Source: Ancylostoma caninum
Lineage: Eukaryota; Nematoda; Chromadorea; Rhabditida; Ancylostomatidae
Length of the DNA: 64,000 nucleotides
Direction of reading: 5' to 3'
Assembly (NCBI GenBank): GCA_037903475.1
Contig: JBAJFG010000269.1
Coordinates: forward strand, 186,001-250,000
Below, piece by piece: positions 53,763 through 64,000 of the stretch; positions within the stretch are counted from its first letter, which is position 1; every line of letters starts with the position of its first letter. The position numbers and the translations under genes are program-made. The notes beneath the pieces are model-generated. The model was not told the origin of the DNA, ran no database searches, and saw only the letters and a program-made list of their open reading frames with translations.

Positions 53763-53835
53763 GGCGCGCGTGGCACAGTGGTAAGATGTCCGCTGTTCGC
53801 TCGCACAGCTGATGGTTCGATCGCGCCCACAGCCA
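53763..53835 (+). other. tRNA-like sequence (pseudo-tRNA or SINE head)
   Basis: GGCGCGCGTGGCACAGTGGT contains a good A box (TGGCACAGTGG), and GGTTCGATCGCGCC is a B box followed by a segment pairing with the 5' GGCGCG. A GCTGT/ACAGC anticodon-like stem has an 8-base loop instead of 7, so it is unlikely to be a working tRNA. The trailing sequence to about 54000 could be a SINE body. The BEL/Pao element inserted at its first five bases (GGCGC). Confidence 0.5.
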
Positions 53836-54689
53836 ACCGTGCCATCCAACCCTTCGGGAGCAGTAAAGGGGTCTGGGAGGACGAAGCACTGTCTTATCGG
53901 ATGGCCCTCGTATAATGCACGCACGTATGTGGTAGTTGGTGGTCACTGTCGTCATGCAACGACGCGACTCCCGTCCCATGTTGCTTATATTTTTCCCATT
54001 GAAAATCATGCGATGGATCGATTTCGTTTCGACCTACAGCTATAAGTTAAATTATGTTCATGGATGTTGGGGTTCAATCTCTACGGACGTTTCCGGTACT
54101 CACAGTCTTGCTTTTTGGTGTGTTCTTCAATTGTTTGACCAAGTTTTTACAGTGGCGTCTTTTCGACAGCGCCAGTCTAATAATTCGTTCCTGCAAGCAG
54201 AGACCAGTGTTTTCAATTCGATTGTTTACAAAAAGGTGTCTGTTATGATCCCACTGCCAGTGGTTTGTTTGCCCCTAAGCAGACCTATTTGCTTCAGATT
54301 TTTTAAAGAAATTCTGAAGCTGCGAAAAATTCTGAATTCTCTAGAGTAGTTTGGAGAATCGCTTATGAAAATCTCCAGATTTTCTCCAAACTCCCAAAAA
54401 GTCCTCGCTTCACCAGAATTCTGGTACTTTTCTGAAGAATTCTACTCGAAATTTCTGAACTGCTGTTTTCTCCAGAAATTTCAAGAATTCTTCTGAAGAC
54501 GTCAAGACCCCTGACTTCTTGAGATAATCTCTCGGATTCTTCTTGAAAGTTTGCACCTGAGGTAGCGTGAACTGAATTCTCATATCTAACATTAGTTTCG
54601 TGCCTACACTTCAACCGGTTTAACATGACAGTTTTAACATAAAGCAACTAGTTTTCAAAAGGAAACACGCGGTGAATGGAAAATATTAG

Positions 54690-54930
54690 TTTGTTGCGAA
54701 ATTAATTGCCGTAATGGACATTTCAGTTCGAAGTGTTGCAACTCAGCTCAAACACTTTTTTCATCAATTTAGTAACACTTCAATTCGGTGACCCTCCCCG
54801 ACAATCTAGTGAGGTTTGCCTAAACAGCAAAAAGTGAGATCACAAGAGTTCACAAACATTTGAAAGGAGGTTTCAGCATGCTCCAAATCAGCAGTCTGCT
54901 GCTGTCGAAGGATTGCATCTGGAGCTCGGA
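54690..54930 (-). pseudogene. Mariner 3' end remnant
   Basis: TTAGTTTGTTGCGAAATTAA at the left is mariner-tip-like. The minus strand near 54870-54905 encodes QQQTADLEHAETSFQMFVNS, the counterpart of QQQTADLEHVETGSQKFLDF at 58740-58800 (+). This lies after the last catalytic Asp in mariner transposases. Only the 3' end remains. Confidence 0.5.
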
Positions 54931-55016
54931 GGAATGATCTACAGCAGGGAATAAGGGCATTGAGTGAGAACCTCGATGCCTTACTGCATCAGTTTTTGCT
55001 GGGTGATTTTTGAAAT

Positions 55017-57470
55017 GTGAAGCTCAACGTTACTCTCGAGCAGGGTAAAGCCAGCTTTTGTTCACCATTGTCGACAACACCTACAGTAGATTTGCGGACC
55101 TCAACTCGAAATGGCAATGCTAGGTCTATGCTCTCAATGTTTGGCTGTGTCGGAGAAGGCTGCAGTGAATCACACCCTTATAGCCCCACCAATGGTAACT
55201 CAAAATTTCAGAAGCCAACCTCCTTACGCTGGACGTGGGAGTCACCCGGTGGAGAGTACCATAATGAAATCGACCACATCATCGTCAATCGTAGGTTCTG
55301 CCTAACCGACGTCCGTGTTGTACCGAAGTTCTACACCGGATCAGACCATCGCTTCCTTCGTGGAAGATTCTTCTCCTCGAGCAAAGCACCAAGAGGTTCA
55401 AGAGGAGGAACTTCCCAAACCGGTCATCAATTGGGATCTTTTCACTTTGCTTGCCGGCTTTTGGGAAGATGCGGTTGTCAACAACATCGACGAAGAGTAC
55501 GATCGGCTTGTACAGCATCTCCGCGACAGCGCAAAGAGCGCCGAAGGTTAAAGAGTCACCGAGAGACAACTGTCTTACGATGTCCCCGAGCTTACACGCC
55601 AGCGTGGAGAGCCGCAGGCAACTACCACCCAACGTTCCAGCTCGCAAAACGGTGCAGAGAAGCGATAAAAGGAGACCTCGAGGAGAGACGAGCAGCAGTG
55701 TTGGCCGAAGCCGCAGAGGCAGGTAAAAGCATTCGCAGCGCCCTCCGAGACTTCGCCAACCGCAAGGCCAAGATGTCCGCCCTCCGGCGCCTAGGTAGAA
55801 CAATTTCTTCCTCGAGACGGGTAGTGGAGAAGGTCATCTACCACTTCTACTCGGATCTCTTCGATAGCCACGTCCACCTCCCTCAACGTGGAGTATGTTG
55901 TCCCATCGGTTCTCCCTTCCGAAGGCCGACATACCATCAAGTCGGTGAAGAATCGTACAGCACCGGACCCTAACAGGATTCGACCAGAACATCTGAAGAA
56001 CCTATCGCCAGTTCTCAGCAACACGTTGGCTAGACTCTTCACGTGGTACCTGTCAGAATGCAAGGTACCCAACCAATGGAAGACTAGCAGGACCATGCTG
56101 CTGTACAAGAAGCGGGACCGGCAGGACATCGGCAATTATCGCCCCATCTGCGTATTGTCTGTCGTCTACAAGCTTCTCACGCGAGTGATCCTAAACGGGA
56201 TCGAAAGGACACTAGATGAAGGACAGCCGTGCGAGCAAGCAGGGTTTCAAAAAGGATTCAGTACGATCGACCGCGCACACACACACACCGTCACTAGACT
56301 CATCGAGGTATCGCGAGAGTACAAAATGCCCCTCACCCTCACGTTCATCGGTCTGAAGAAAGCCTTCGACTCCGTCGAGACAGAAGCGGTCCTGGAAGCT
56401 CTGAGGAACTAGGGAGTTCCTACTCAACACATCAAGATATTTCGTGAGCCTCTACAGTAACTTCACAGCCAGGATTTCTCCATTCTACGACTACATCACC
56501 ATCGACGTCAAGAGAGGGGTTCGGCAAGGTGACACCGTGTCGCCAAAACTATTCAGCGCCACTCTTGAGGACGTCATGCGAAGACTAGAATGGGATTGCA
56601 TGGGAGTGCAAGTTGATGGCCGGTGACTTAACCATCTTCGCTTCGCTGACGACATTGTCCTTATAACACCAAGCATCAGCGAAGCGGAACGGATGCTGGC
56701 TGACTTCGACGGCGCATGTAGGAAGATCGGTCTCCAACTGAATCTGACGAAGGTGATGTCCATGAAGAACGGATGGGTCCCGGATGCCCCATTCTCGCTC
56801 AACGGAACGACCATATCCGAATGCTCCAGCTACGTATATCTAGGTCGGGAAGTCAAATGAACGATGAAAGGATGGATGAAGGATGAACGACCTCGCTCCA
56901 GAGCTGGGTAGGAGGAAACGAGCGGCTTGGGGAGCTTATAAGAGCATTGAGGAAGTAGTGAAGGAGACGAAGAACACCAGGCTCCGTTCCCACCTCTTCT
57001 ACACAACGGTTCTCCTTGCTTTGACGTACGCCTCAGAAATCTGGGCGCTGCAGGATGAGAACGCGGTCAGCGTCGTCGAACGCTCTTTTGAGAGGGTGAT
57101 GCTAGGAATAACTCACCTCACGCAAGTGAGGGCAGGAATACGTAGTTCCACCCTGCGTCAACAGATCAGGGACGCTGCCGCTTAGGCCAAGTTGAGTAAG
57201 ATCACCGAACACGTGATGCGTCTTAACGACAACCGTTGGACAAGAGCCGTCAGCGACTGGACTCCACGGAACTTTCAGCGCACAACAGGATTACCACCGA
57301 ACCGATGGTTAGACTTCTTCACGAAGTCCTTCAAGGAAAGATACAATGCTCTCCATGTCCCTCGAACGGACAGAATCCATTGGACGACTCTGGCACGCGA
57401 GTGGGACAAAGGGAAGGATTGCTGGCGCCCGCTCGGTACATCCGAAGATCGACGGGAGTCAAGGTGATCA
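55017..57470 (+). pseudogene. RTE-type LINE, decayed
   Basis: Endonuclease tail at 55210-55380 (LRWTWESPGGEYHNEIDHII and FYTGSDHRF, with the SDH motif). A linker follows in a second frame, then the RT at 55888-56830 with GNYRPICVLSVVYKLLTRVI, QAGFQKGFSTIDRAHT, VRQGDTVSPKLF and LRFADDIVLI (catalytic FADD intact). Motif A reads TFIGLKKAFDSV, so its first catalytic Asp is Gly. The C-terminal region runs to about 57467 (LYTSEIWAL-like, MLGITHLTQVRAGI, PNRWLDFFTKSFKERY). Stops at 56410, 56624 and 57183 and several frame changes show it is dead. The 5' endonuclease half is missing or unrecognisable. Confidence 0.8.
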
Positions 57471-57786
57471 AGGTGAAAGTATGGGTAGAGACGTTTTCCT
57501 ACTCCTATGTTTTCCTAAACCAAATCTTCACACTAAGGAGGTTGTGTTAGGCTTTTGGCAGTGCTGTAGGGGTGTTATTGACTGCAGCCTCCTCCAACCT
57601 GGTCAATCATTGACAGCAGAGTCCTTATGTAGTGATTTCGAGTTGATGTCTGAAAATCTGCTGTAGATTTGGTTGGCAGTCGTGAACAGAATCAAGTGTT
57701 CTGCTGCTCCAGGGTAGCGCTAAGCCTCTTACTTGAAAACTCACCCGGCAAAAACTGGCGCAGAAAGGCATCGAGGTCCTCACATA

Positions 57787-58683
57787 TAGGGCGGTCCGAA
57801 ATTACGGAGGCTCACCAAAAGATTCATATCTAACGTTAGAAAGCGAGCTGGCAAATCTGTTTCCAATATGGTGTTCCTCACTCACACGTGAGAAGAGGAA
57901 TTTTATGAATTCTGCTATCACTAGTGAGAAAAGGGCCAAAGGAATCGGAGCAAGCGCCTAGAGTGGCGCGGAGATAGTCTCTCCCAAGAATATCCCTCGT
58001 CCTAGAAGCGTTTACTCCAAGGACCAAGCGGTTTAATAAAAGGAAAATTCGTTTTTGTCTTCAAATAAATACTATAACGACAAATCTACGCGAACTAATA
58101 CTGAAACTAGTAGTTTTAAGGAAGCGGATATTACTCCCTGTGTAGAAACAAGGAAAAAACGTCTGTTTAAGCCGTTTCCGGTTCTTCATTTTAATGTTAA
58201 GGTAGTGGAATGGAACTTGTTAAGCTCACAAACTTCCAATCTCGAAGTTCTTAAAAGTGTTTCCCCCATGATTCAGTTAATGACGGTCATTGGTTTTGAA
58301 AACACGCTCAACCTGCGACGAACCTTAGCGTGTCCACACAAAGTCCTGGATCTCATAACCAAGGTAGGCGATCATTCACGATGACTTTAATGTTTTTCTG
58401 TATCCTTGTACTTTTTGATGTAGTGGTAAATGTCTCATTTGCAAAAGTTTACACGTTAGCATAGCATGCGCGCCTAAACTACACAGAAATATAATTGGGT
58501 GATAGAATTAGGCTTGACTGACGGCCTAGGTGTTCCTCAAATTCGTGGTGTCCGGTATTATTTTCGAAAAAGCTTCACAGTAGAACAAATGGACACGAAA
58601 AGATTCAATGCAAAGTACCAAAATTCGAGATAAGCCAAAAAACGCTCATCGCACCTTTGTCTCCGTAATTTTGGATCACCCTG
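57787..58683. mobile_element. Tc1/mariner-type element (897 bp)
   Basis: Left end TAGGGCGGTCCGAAATTACG, right end inverted CAGGGTGATCCAAAATTACG, both continuing GAG, flanked by TA (57785-57786, 58684-58685). It contains a + ORF at 58055-58384 (109 codons) ending next to CAAG-GTAGGC; no transposase motif is visible in it. Confidence 0.65.
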
Positions 58684-58691
58684 TATTTTAC

Positions 58692-58860
58692 TTATTCCTC
58701 AGACGTTTCTCCTACTGAATATCACTTTTGCCGAGTCCCAGATGCAAACCTGCGACAGCAGCAGACTGCTGATCTAGAGCATGTTGAAACCGGCTCCCAA
58801 AAGTTTTTAGATTTTTGCGATCTCAATTTTTATTGCAGAGGAACAAATTGTTAAGGAACA
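58692..58860 (+). pseudogene. Mariner transposase C-terminus remnant
   Basis: Reads YSSDVSPTEYHFCRVPDANL then QQQTADLEHVETGSQKFLDF and LNFYCRGTN. SPD.SP.EYHF.R is the last catalytic Asp block (DYHFF in intact mariners; here Glu replaces Asp). Directly follows the 57787-58683 element. Confidence 0.65.
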
Positions 58861-58869
58861 TTTAGTGAA

Positions 58870-59820
58870 GTAAAGAATTAAATGAGCATTAAACTGATAA
58901 AGGAGTCGAGTAGGAGCCCTAGCGGCATCTCCTCCCAGCTGCTGCCATCCTCCCCTCAATGAAAAATTTAATACGACATATCTGAAACTCCTGAATCTCA
59001 CGACAACAATTCTTGAGCAATATATAAACATAATTAACTAGAGAATAGACACCTAGAGGAGGGTAAACACTCAATTTTCACACTAATCCGATTTCAGGGC
59101 TTGGATTGGAGTGGCACTGTAGTCTCTTTTTTTCATTTGCTGCCATTCTTCGACAATTGCTGCTCTCAGAGAATCTAGCAGCTCTATCCTCCAAGAGTTC
59201 AGCCTGCCCCACCCAAATTTTGGATGTACCATCTGTGCTGACAAAGGCAGCAGTTATTGACGTTGTGGTGCATCGAGGCAGCACCATTGTCAGCTGTCGA
59301 GGTCTGGGCCGCCCACTTTCTCAGACATTCGTGCAGCACTATCCTCCGCGAATAGTAGCACTTCTGGCCTAGTACACCGACAAGTGTTGCTAAATCGTCG
59401 CGACCATATCAGTACTTGTCATCATTTCGCCCTGAAGCTGCCGCTACTTTAGCTCCACAGTACCGCTAATCAGACTTGGCTCTGCCCATATCCTTGCCCT
59501 AATCTGTTCCTATTCTTCTGTTGCACCCCAACAGTCTCGCCCCATAGTGCTGCCAAAACTGGTGTTGACAACTCCACTCTCAGCTGGCCTAATGGAGCGA
59601 TTGGGCTGTCAAGCCTCGCTTCTAAGTCATCACACCATGGTCGCTCCACTATTGAATGAGAACGGAAGTAGAAATGGAATTTATTATACGAACAATGATC
59701 AAACTAAACGCTAAACAAGTGGAGTACTAAAACTTTGGACGAATGCTACAACAAAATACCAGTGTACTTCAAATGCATCGGTAGCGAGACAAAACGAAAA
59801 ACGGTTAGGAAACGGTCTTA
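58870..59820. other. No gene or element recognised
   Basis: Several short ORFs, the longest at 59106-59372 (+, 88 codons) with no motif or splice support. Somewhat GC-richer around 59160-59640. Confidence 0.4.
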
Positions 59821-59823
59821 CTG

Positions 59824-59943
59824 TATCAGTATAAAATATAGTTTTGTAGCCGAACACGAGGTTGTTAGTGAACCTTTTATTGGCCAATAAAAGGTTCACT
59901 AACAACCTCGTGTTCGGCTACAAAACTATATTTTATCCTGATA
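59824..59943. repeat. 120-bp near-perfect palindrome
   Basis: Arms of 60 bp meet at TTGGCCAA (centre 59883/59884) with one mismatch (59830 against 59937). Each arm includes GTAGCCGAACACGAGGTTGT and TAAAATATAG. No loop at all. Confidence 0.95.
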
Positions 59944-60715
59944 GACCATGCCGAGGTTCAAAGACGACCGGACTTGGGTCTTACTGTAATTTCTGCTCAT
60001 AAGATGAAACTTGGTGAACGTATAAGTAAATTGAAAGCAAATAACTATTGGTATTGATTGGTTATCAGGGCCAATCGAGAGTCGTGCCACCTATCAGTGC
60101 CGATTGTTACTTTGCAGAGATGGGGTGTATGGGACACTGCCTTTAGGAGCCTGAAAGACATAAGTGTACGTGAGTTGATTGAAGTAAATGTGCAATAGTG
60201 AAACGCATTGCGTTCAATGAGCAATGAAAAATCCGAGATACAGGAGCTGTGCAAAGCACCTTAAGAAAGGGGGTCAAGAATCTCAAAATTCGATGCGGGT
60301 ATGTATTAATCATTATCTTTCAGCGCGGATGATCCCATATGAGAGCTCTAAAAGGGAAGTCACATGAATGATGGATTTCTGCTATTGAAATCCATTTTTC
60401 TGGAATCGATTGCTTCTTCGGAACCATTTTGTCTGCAAGAGTGCCTACAGATGTGCGCACGCACGTGCGATCCGCTTTAGTGTGCCTCAGTAGTTGCGAA
60501 CGTCGCGAAGTCGTCCACAATTACTCGCCAACTTTTACGTGGCAAGCATAACCAACGCCGGAATAGGTAACCCGACAGGCAGGACAAACAAGAGTACAGA
60601 CTAAACAAGGGTGGCGGCAGCAGAGGAATCCGGGTAGACTAGAGAGCATAGGTGCGATAGGGGGTGAGAATGAGCCTTCCAAAGTGAAGACGCTCACCGG
60701 CCAGAATGCGAAATT
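59944..60715. other. No gene or element recognised
   Basis: Short ORFs only. A lone GACACTGCCTTTA word near 60133 resembles the tip of the AAGGCAGTG MITEs, without a partner. Confidence 0.4.
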
Positions 60716-60719
60716 TGTC

Positions 60720-60745
60720 GAACGGGGGAGGGGGGGGGGGTGGTA
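60720..60745 (+). repeat. Poly-G tract
   Basis: GGGGGAGGGGGGGGGGTGG, low complexity. Confidence 0.9.
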
Positions 60746-60879
60746 AGAACAGTTCAGTTATGCGTCGAACTGTTTTATATTGAGGTAACGACATAATTGG
60801 TGTTTATGCGCGATTGTTTCTTGTTCAAAAATTCAACTTATCAGGAATATTTCAAAGTTGGTTCTCTTTCAGTTACAAA

Positions 60880-61053
60880 ATGCAACCACACGATCGCGAA
60901 TTATGGGAACTCACACACCGTGAGGTGAAGAATGGACAAAGTAGTACTGCAATGCGAGTAATGCGTAGTTGTGTATGTGAATTGTGGAAGAACTCACCGT
61001 GTCAGGAGTCGCAGTGGCTCGCTCAACAGGGTTATATACAGCGCGCAATGTGA
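60880..61053 (+). CDS. Putative small protein, 57 residues, with acceptor upstream
   Basis: ATG at 60880 lies nine bases after GGTTCTCTTTCAG, a good nematode splice or trans-splice acceptor. The ORF reads MQPHDRELWELTHREVKNGQ, has three Cys and four Trp, and stops at 61053. An internal GAG-GTGAAG could serve as a donor, so it may be the first exon of something longer. Not recognised. Repeat or chance origin is possible. Confidence 0.35.
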   Translation: MQPHDRELWELTHREVKNGQSSTAMRVMRSCVCELWKNSPCQESQWLAQQGYIQRAM

Positions 61054-61384
61054 CCACTGGCACAAATAGGAAGGACGTGCGAAATTTTGGGTGAAGGAGG
61101 ATAAATCGAATATCAGTGAACGGTATGTAGTTAAGCCCTGAACCTAGTTCAGTTTATTTGTCACAAGAAGAAAACCACATGTATCATGTCTGAACAGAAG
61201 AAATCATTGAATTACAACTGTATATATTTTCGGCTATTTTTGCCTATAACAACTTTATATGGAAATGAAACCTAGCAGTGAAGGGTATCTATGCTCTTCT
61301 TTTCGAACCCTCCAATTGATAAAGAACATCTGCATCATGTGGTTGCGTGTTGGCTTCTGTGAGGGTGGGTGAGAACGTTTCTTA

Positions 61385-61798
61385 AAGGCAGCACCCGTCG
61401 AAACCATCGTGTTTGTGGTTTCGCCGGATTTTGGGGTTTTTGGGGGTGTATTGCTCATATCCGGTGATGAAATCGCATGAAACACCCGAGAAAGCCGGGA
61501 AAACGCGATGCTGCCTTCCGTGCGCGGACGAGTATTTCGGCGGCGCCCTGCTTGCGCAAATGGGGTCCCAGCACGGAGACTGAGAATCGGTAGCAGCCCG
61601 CATGCGTTTAAATGCGTAAGCTGGCGCATCGAGCCCTCCGAAGCACTGGCCGACCGGGCGTGCACGCGACGGCAGTTCGCCATTTCCTGCAGGTAGGTCG
61701 TTACTGTGTGTGTTCCTTGCAGATTCGTGATGTGTGCGACGCCTACTTTAGGGTTCGCAGCTCAGGTCCGAGTCGAGGATTTCGACTTGTGCTGCCTT
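61385..61798. mobile_element. MITE, family B copy 2 (414 bp)
   Basis: Ends AAGGCAGCACCCGTCGAAAC and, inverted, AAGGCAGCACAAGTCGAAAT, TA on both sides (61383-61384, 61799-61800). GC-rich interior with no ORF of interest. Tip shared with 21627-22390. Confidence 0.8.
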
Positions 61799-62255
61799 TA
61801 AGCCTGCGCCCCTTGCGCGCGCCTCTCTCCGCTCATCGCACTATTTCGTCATCTGTCTAACGATGGGCCCGAGAATGCCCCGCTGTTTCGGCTCACCCCC
61901 TCTCCTTTCCAACCAGAAAAGAATTTCTCCCAAACATCTATATATCAGTGGAAAGCGCATTCTTTCTACTCGCCATACATATGCAATACTTACCAGTTTC
62001 TCCTACACACAAAGGAATCGTTCAAAACACCTTATTCATGGGATATTCCGCTTGTTGGTACCACTTTTTTACTTCCTCTTCTAACATTATCTGTCACATG
62101 TTATTTGCGAATTTACTTGGACTATCCTCTTTGTGAATCCTGTGTGCTGGTGGCTGGTCGACTCATTCTCCACTCTCCCAACCCCACCACACCCCACTAA
62201 CCCACTATCGTCTGCCAGAAGTGTCTGGGCCCACGGCAGACTATTGCCCAACCTC

Positions 62256-64000
62256 ATGGCCACCTCGAAGCAACGGCAACTAGTGACAATCAGCACGATG
62301 AACGTTCGATCTCTCGGGACGACTGCACGTCAATTGGAACTGGACCACGCAATGGAGAAAATCAAATGCGATATTTTTGGTGTGACGGAAGCACAAATAC
62401 AAGACCAAGGAAGCTACATCCTACCTTCAGGTACGATTTTGTTCCATTCTGGAGGTGCGACTGCTCACCGCGGTGTAGCTTTCCTGGTTCGCCAGTCACT
62501 AGCAAATAATATGTGCTTCACACCTGTGAGCGATAGTCTAGCAACTCTTCACCATCCGTCACTCAAAGATTTTCTCGTGCTTTGTTACGCACCGGCATCT
62601 TCTAATGATAACTATGATGAGTATGAGAATTACCTTGAAGAGGTGGAGCGCATATGCAGACAAATACCGAAAAGCTACACTCCTATCCTCTTTGGAGACA
62701 TGAACGCCAAACTAGGACGCGAACAAGGAAACGAGACCATTATCGGCAAGCACACTTCTGGTTCACAAAATGCTCGTGGACGTCTGCTCACAGAGATGTT
62801 AACCAGGCTAGCATATCGCGCATGGAACACGTTCTTTCGGAAGAGGAAAGGACGGATATGGACATGGCGAGGCCCAAACGGAACAGTACACAATCAAATT
62901 GACTTCATTTGCTCCCCACCATCAACTACTGTTCTTGACTGTGGAATTGTGAACAACTTCCTCTTCAACTCTGATCACCGCATGGTTCGAATGAAACTGA
63001 TTGCACCAAAAAACTTCCACCGCCATCTTGCACGTCCCCGTTACCTCCCAACCCGTCCCCACCTCGATCGCAACCTGTACAAGTTCCAAACTACCCTCCT
63101 CTCAGCCGGACAACACCCTCACCCTCAAGATGCGCTGGAATCGTACGACAGAATTCGTTCATTAGTAGAGACTGCTGCAGAGAATTGCTGGAAGATCCCT
63201 ACTAATCCACCAAGAATAACCCCAAGAACCCAACGTCTTCTCTCTGAGCGGATCTCTTAACGCAATGACTTATCCCCCACAGGTCGAGTCGCATATTCCA
63301 TCGTATGCAAAGCAGCTAGAATCGCTCTCCTTGAAGATATCCGCCGACGGAAGATTGCACTTGTGCAGAAAGCTATTGAAAAAGGTAGAAGCTTGAACGA
63401 AGCTCAGAGAAAGGAAACTCACAGAATTAGGCGGCTTATGCTCAAAGACCCAGCAAGCGAAGAGTACTCACAAGAAACAACCGAAGCCTTGGTCGCATCG
63501 TATTACAATGAGCTATAGATGTCCTCCACCAATTTCCCATTCTCCCTCCCTCTTTCCTTTGAATCATGCCCTCCCTTCCACATCGACGAAGCAGAACATG
63601 CCCTTTCCCAGCTACGCCTTGGAAGATCCCCTGGACCTGATCACATCTCAGCAGAACAGCTGGCTCTCGCGAAGTCAAATGTAGCTCCTCTTCTCACCGT
63701 ACTGCTTAACAGTATCAAACGAGGCGATCCCATCCCAGAAAGCCTAACGACCGCTCATGTGGAGTTGCTTTTCAAAAAGGGCGATCCGAATAACATGAAC
63801 AATTTCCGCCCTATATCTTTAGTATCAGGAGTTCTCAAAGCGGTCACCAGAGTCATTCTAAATCGGATCGAAAGTAAGCTAGAAGAAACCGAACGCCCGA
63901 ATCAAGTTGGATTTCGGAAAAAGCATTCTACACTCAATCACATCCACGTTCTCAAACAAATTGCTGAGAAGAGCAAAGAATACAATTTCCCGGTTTATGT
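62256..64000 (+). pseudogene. RTE-type LINE, nearly intact, cut by window end
   Basis: The first in-frame ATG is 62256; the frame is open from 62133. The APE endonuclease reads TMNVRSLGTTARQLELDHAM, VTEAQIQD, LFGDMNAKLG (catalytic Asp and Asn), IWTWRGPNGTVHNQIDFI and NSDHRMVRMKL (SDH). A linker follows. The RT begins about 63540 (GRSPGPDHISAEQL, KKGDPNNMNNFRPISLVSG, NQVGFRKKHSTLNHIHVLK) and runs off the window before motif A. One single frame carries everything, broken only by TAA at 63258-63260 and TAG at 63517-63519. So it is a recent copy, dead by two stops unless these are sequence errors. Positions 61801-62132 hold its likely 5' leader or unrelated sequence. Confidence 0.85.

Overview
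The window looks like intron-rich nuclear DNA of a nematode, most likely a clade V (strongylid/hookworm-like) species. This is an inference from three things: a gene with short 62-80 bp introns ending in TTTTCAG-type acceptors, membership of that gene in the nematode Clc-like (claudin-type) family, and the mix of transposons (mariner/Tc1, hAT, RTE LINEs, a Penelope-like fragment, a BEL/Pao retrotransposon). I see no bacterial operons, rRNA or CRISPR.

Host genes: Two Clc-like four-TM genes lie on the minus strand. The right one (22888-27007, seven exons) can be read through to about 251 residues. It carries the claudin signature: W in the first loop, then GLW, then two Cys. The left one (9702-16261) has recognisable exons 1-3, but exon 3 is split by a 3.2 kb foldback transposon inserted at a TA. 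Other single-exon candidates (13982-14188 -, 17664-17870 +, 27412-27658 +, 60880-61053 +) are weak.

Mobile DNA by region: 0-5.6 kb holds a MITE, a LINE remnant, a hAT-type element, a GC-rich MITE with palindromic ends and a Penelope-like GIY-YIG tail. 5.9-9.7 kb is dispersed repeats. 9.8-13 kb is the foldback. 19-22.4 kb is a second inverted-repeat element plus a MITE. 28.4-34 kb holds three mariner remnants and a long inverted-repeat element. 35-39 kb is dispersed repeats plus a foldback with tRNA-like arms. 39.9-41.7 kb is a mariner split by a MITE. 42.6-43.9 kb is a TIR element with a 500-bp hairpin nested in it. 44.0-46.7 kb is a hAT element (8-bp TSD) with a mariner nested in it.

The most striking object is the BEL/Pao retrotransposon at 46930-53762. 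It has 381-bp LTRs with two visible mismatches, a GGCGC target duplication and a tRNA-Gly primer site. Its leader is a run of about 12 hairpins that share a constant CCTCCCTGAGG core but have different, compensating outer stems. Gag-protease reads on +, whereas the long RT/RNase H/integrase ORF reads on -, tail to tail inside the same LTR pair. A short + strand transmembrane tail survives just before the 3' LTR.

The right end holds mariner remnants, a decayed RTE LINE (55.0-57.5 kb), a Tc1/mariner-type element, a 120-bp near-perfect palindrome, a MITE, and a much better preserved RTE LINE that runs off the window end.
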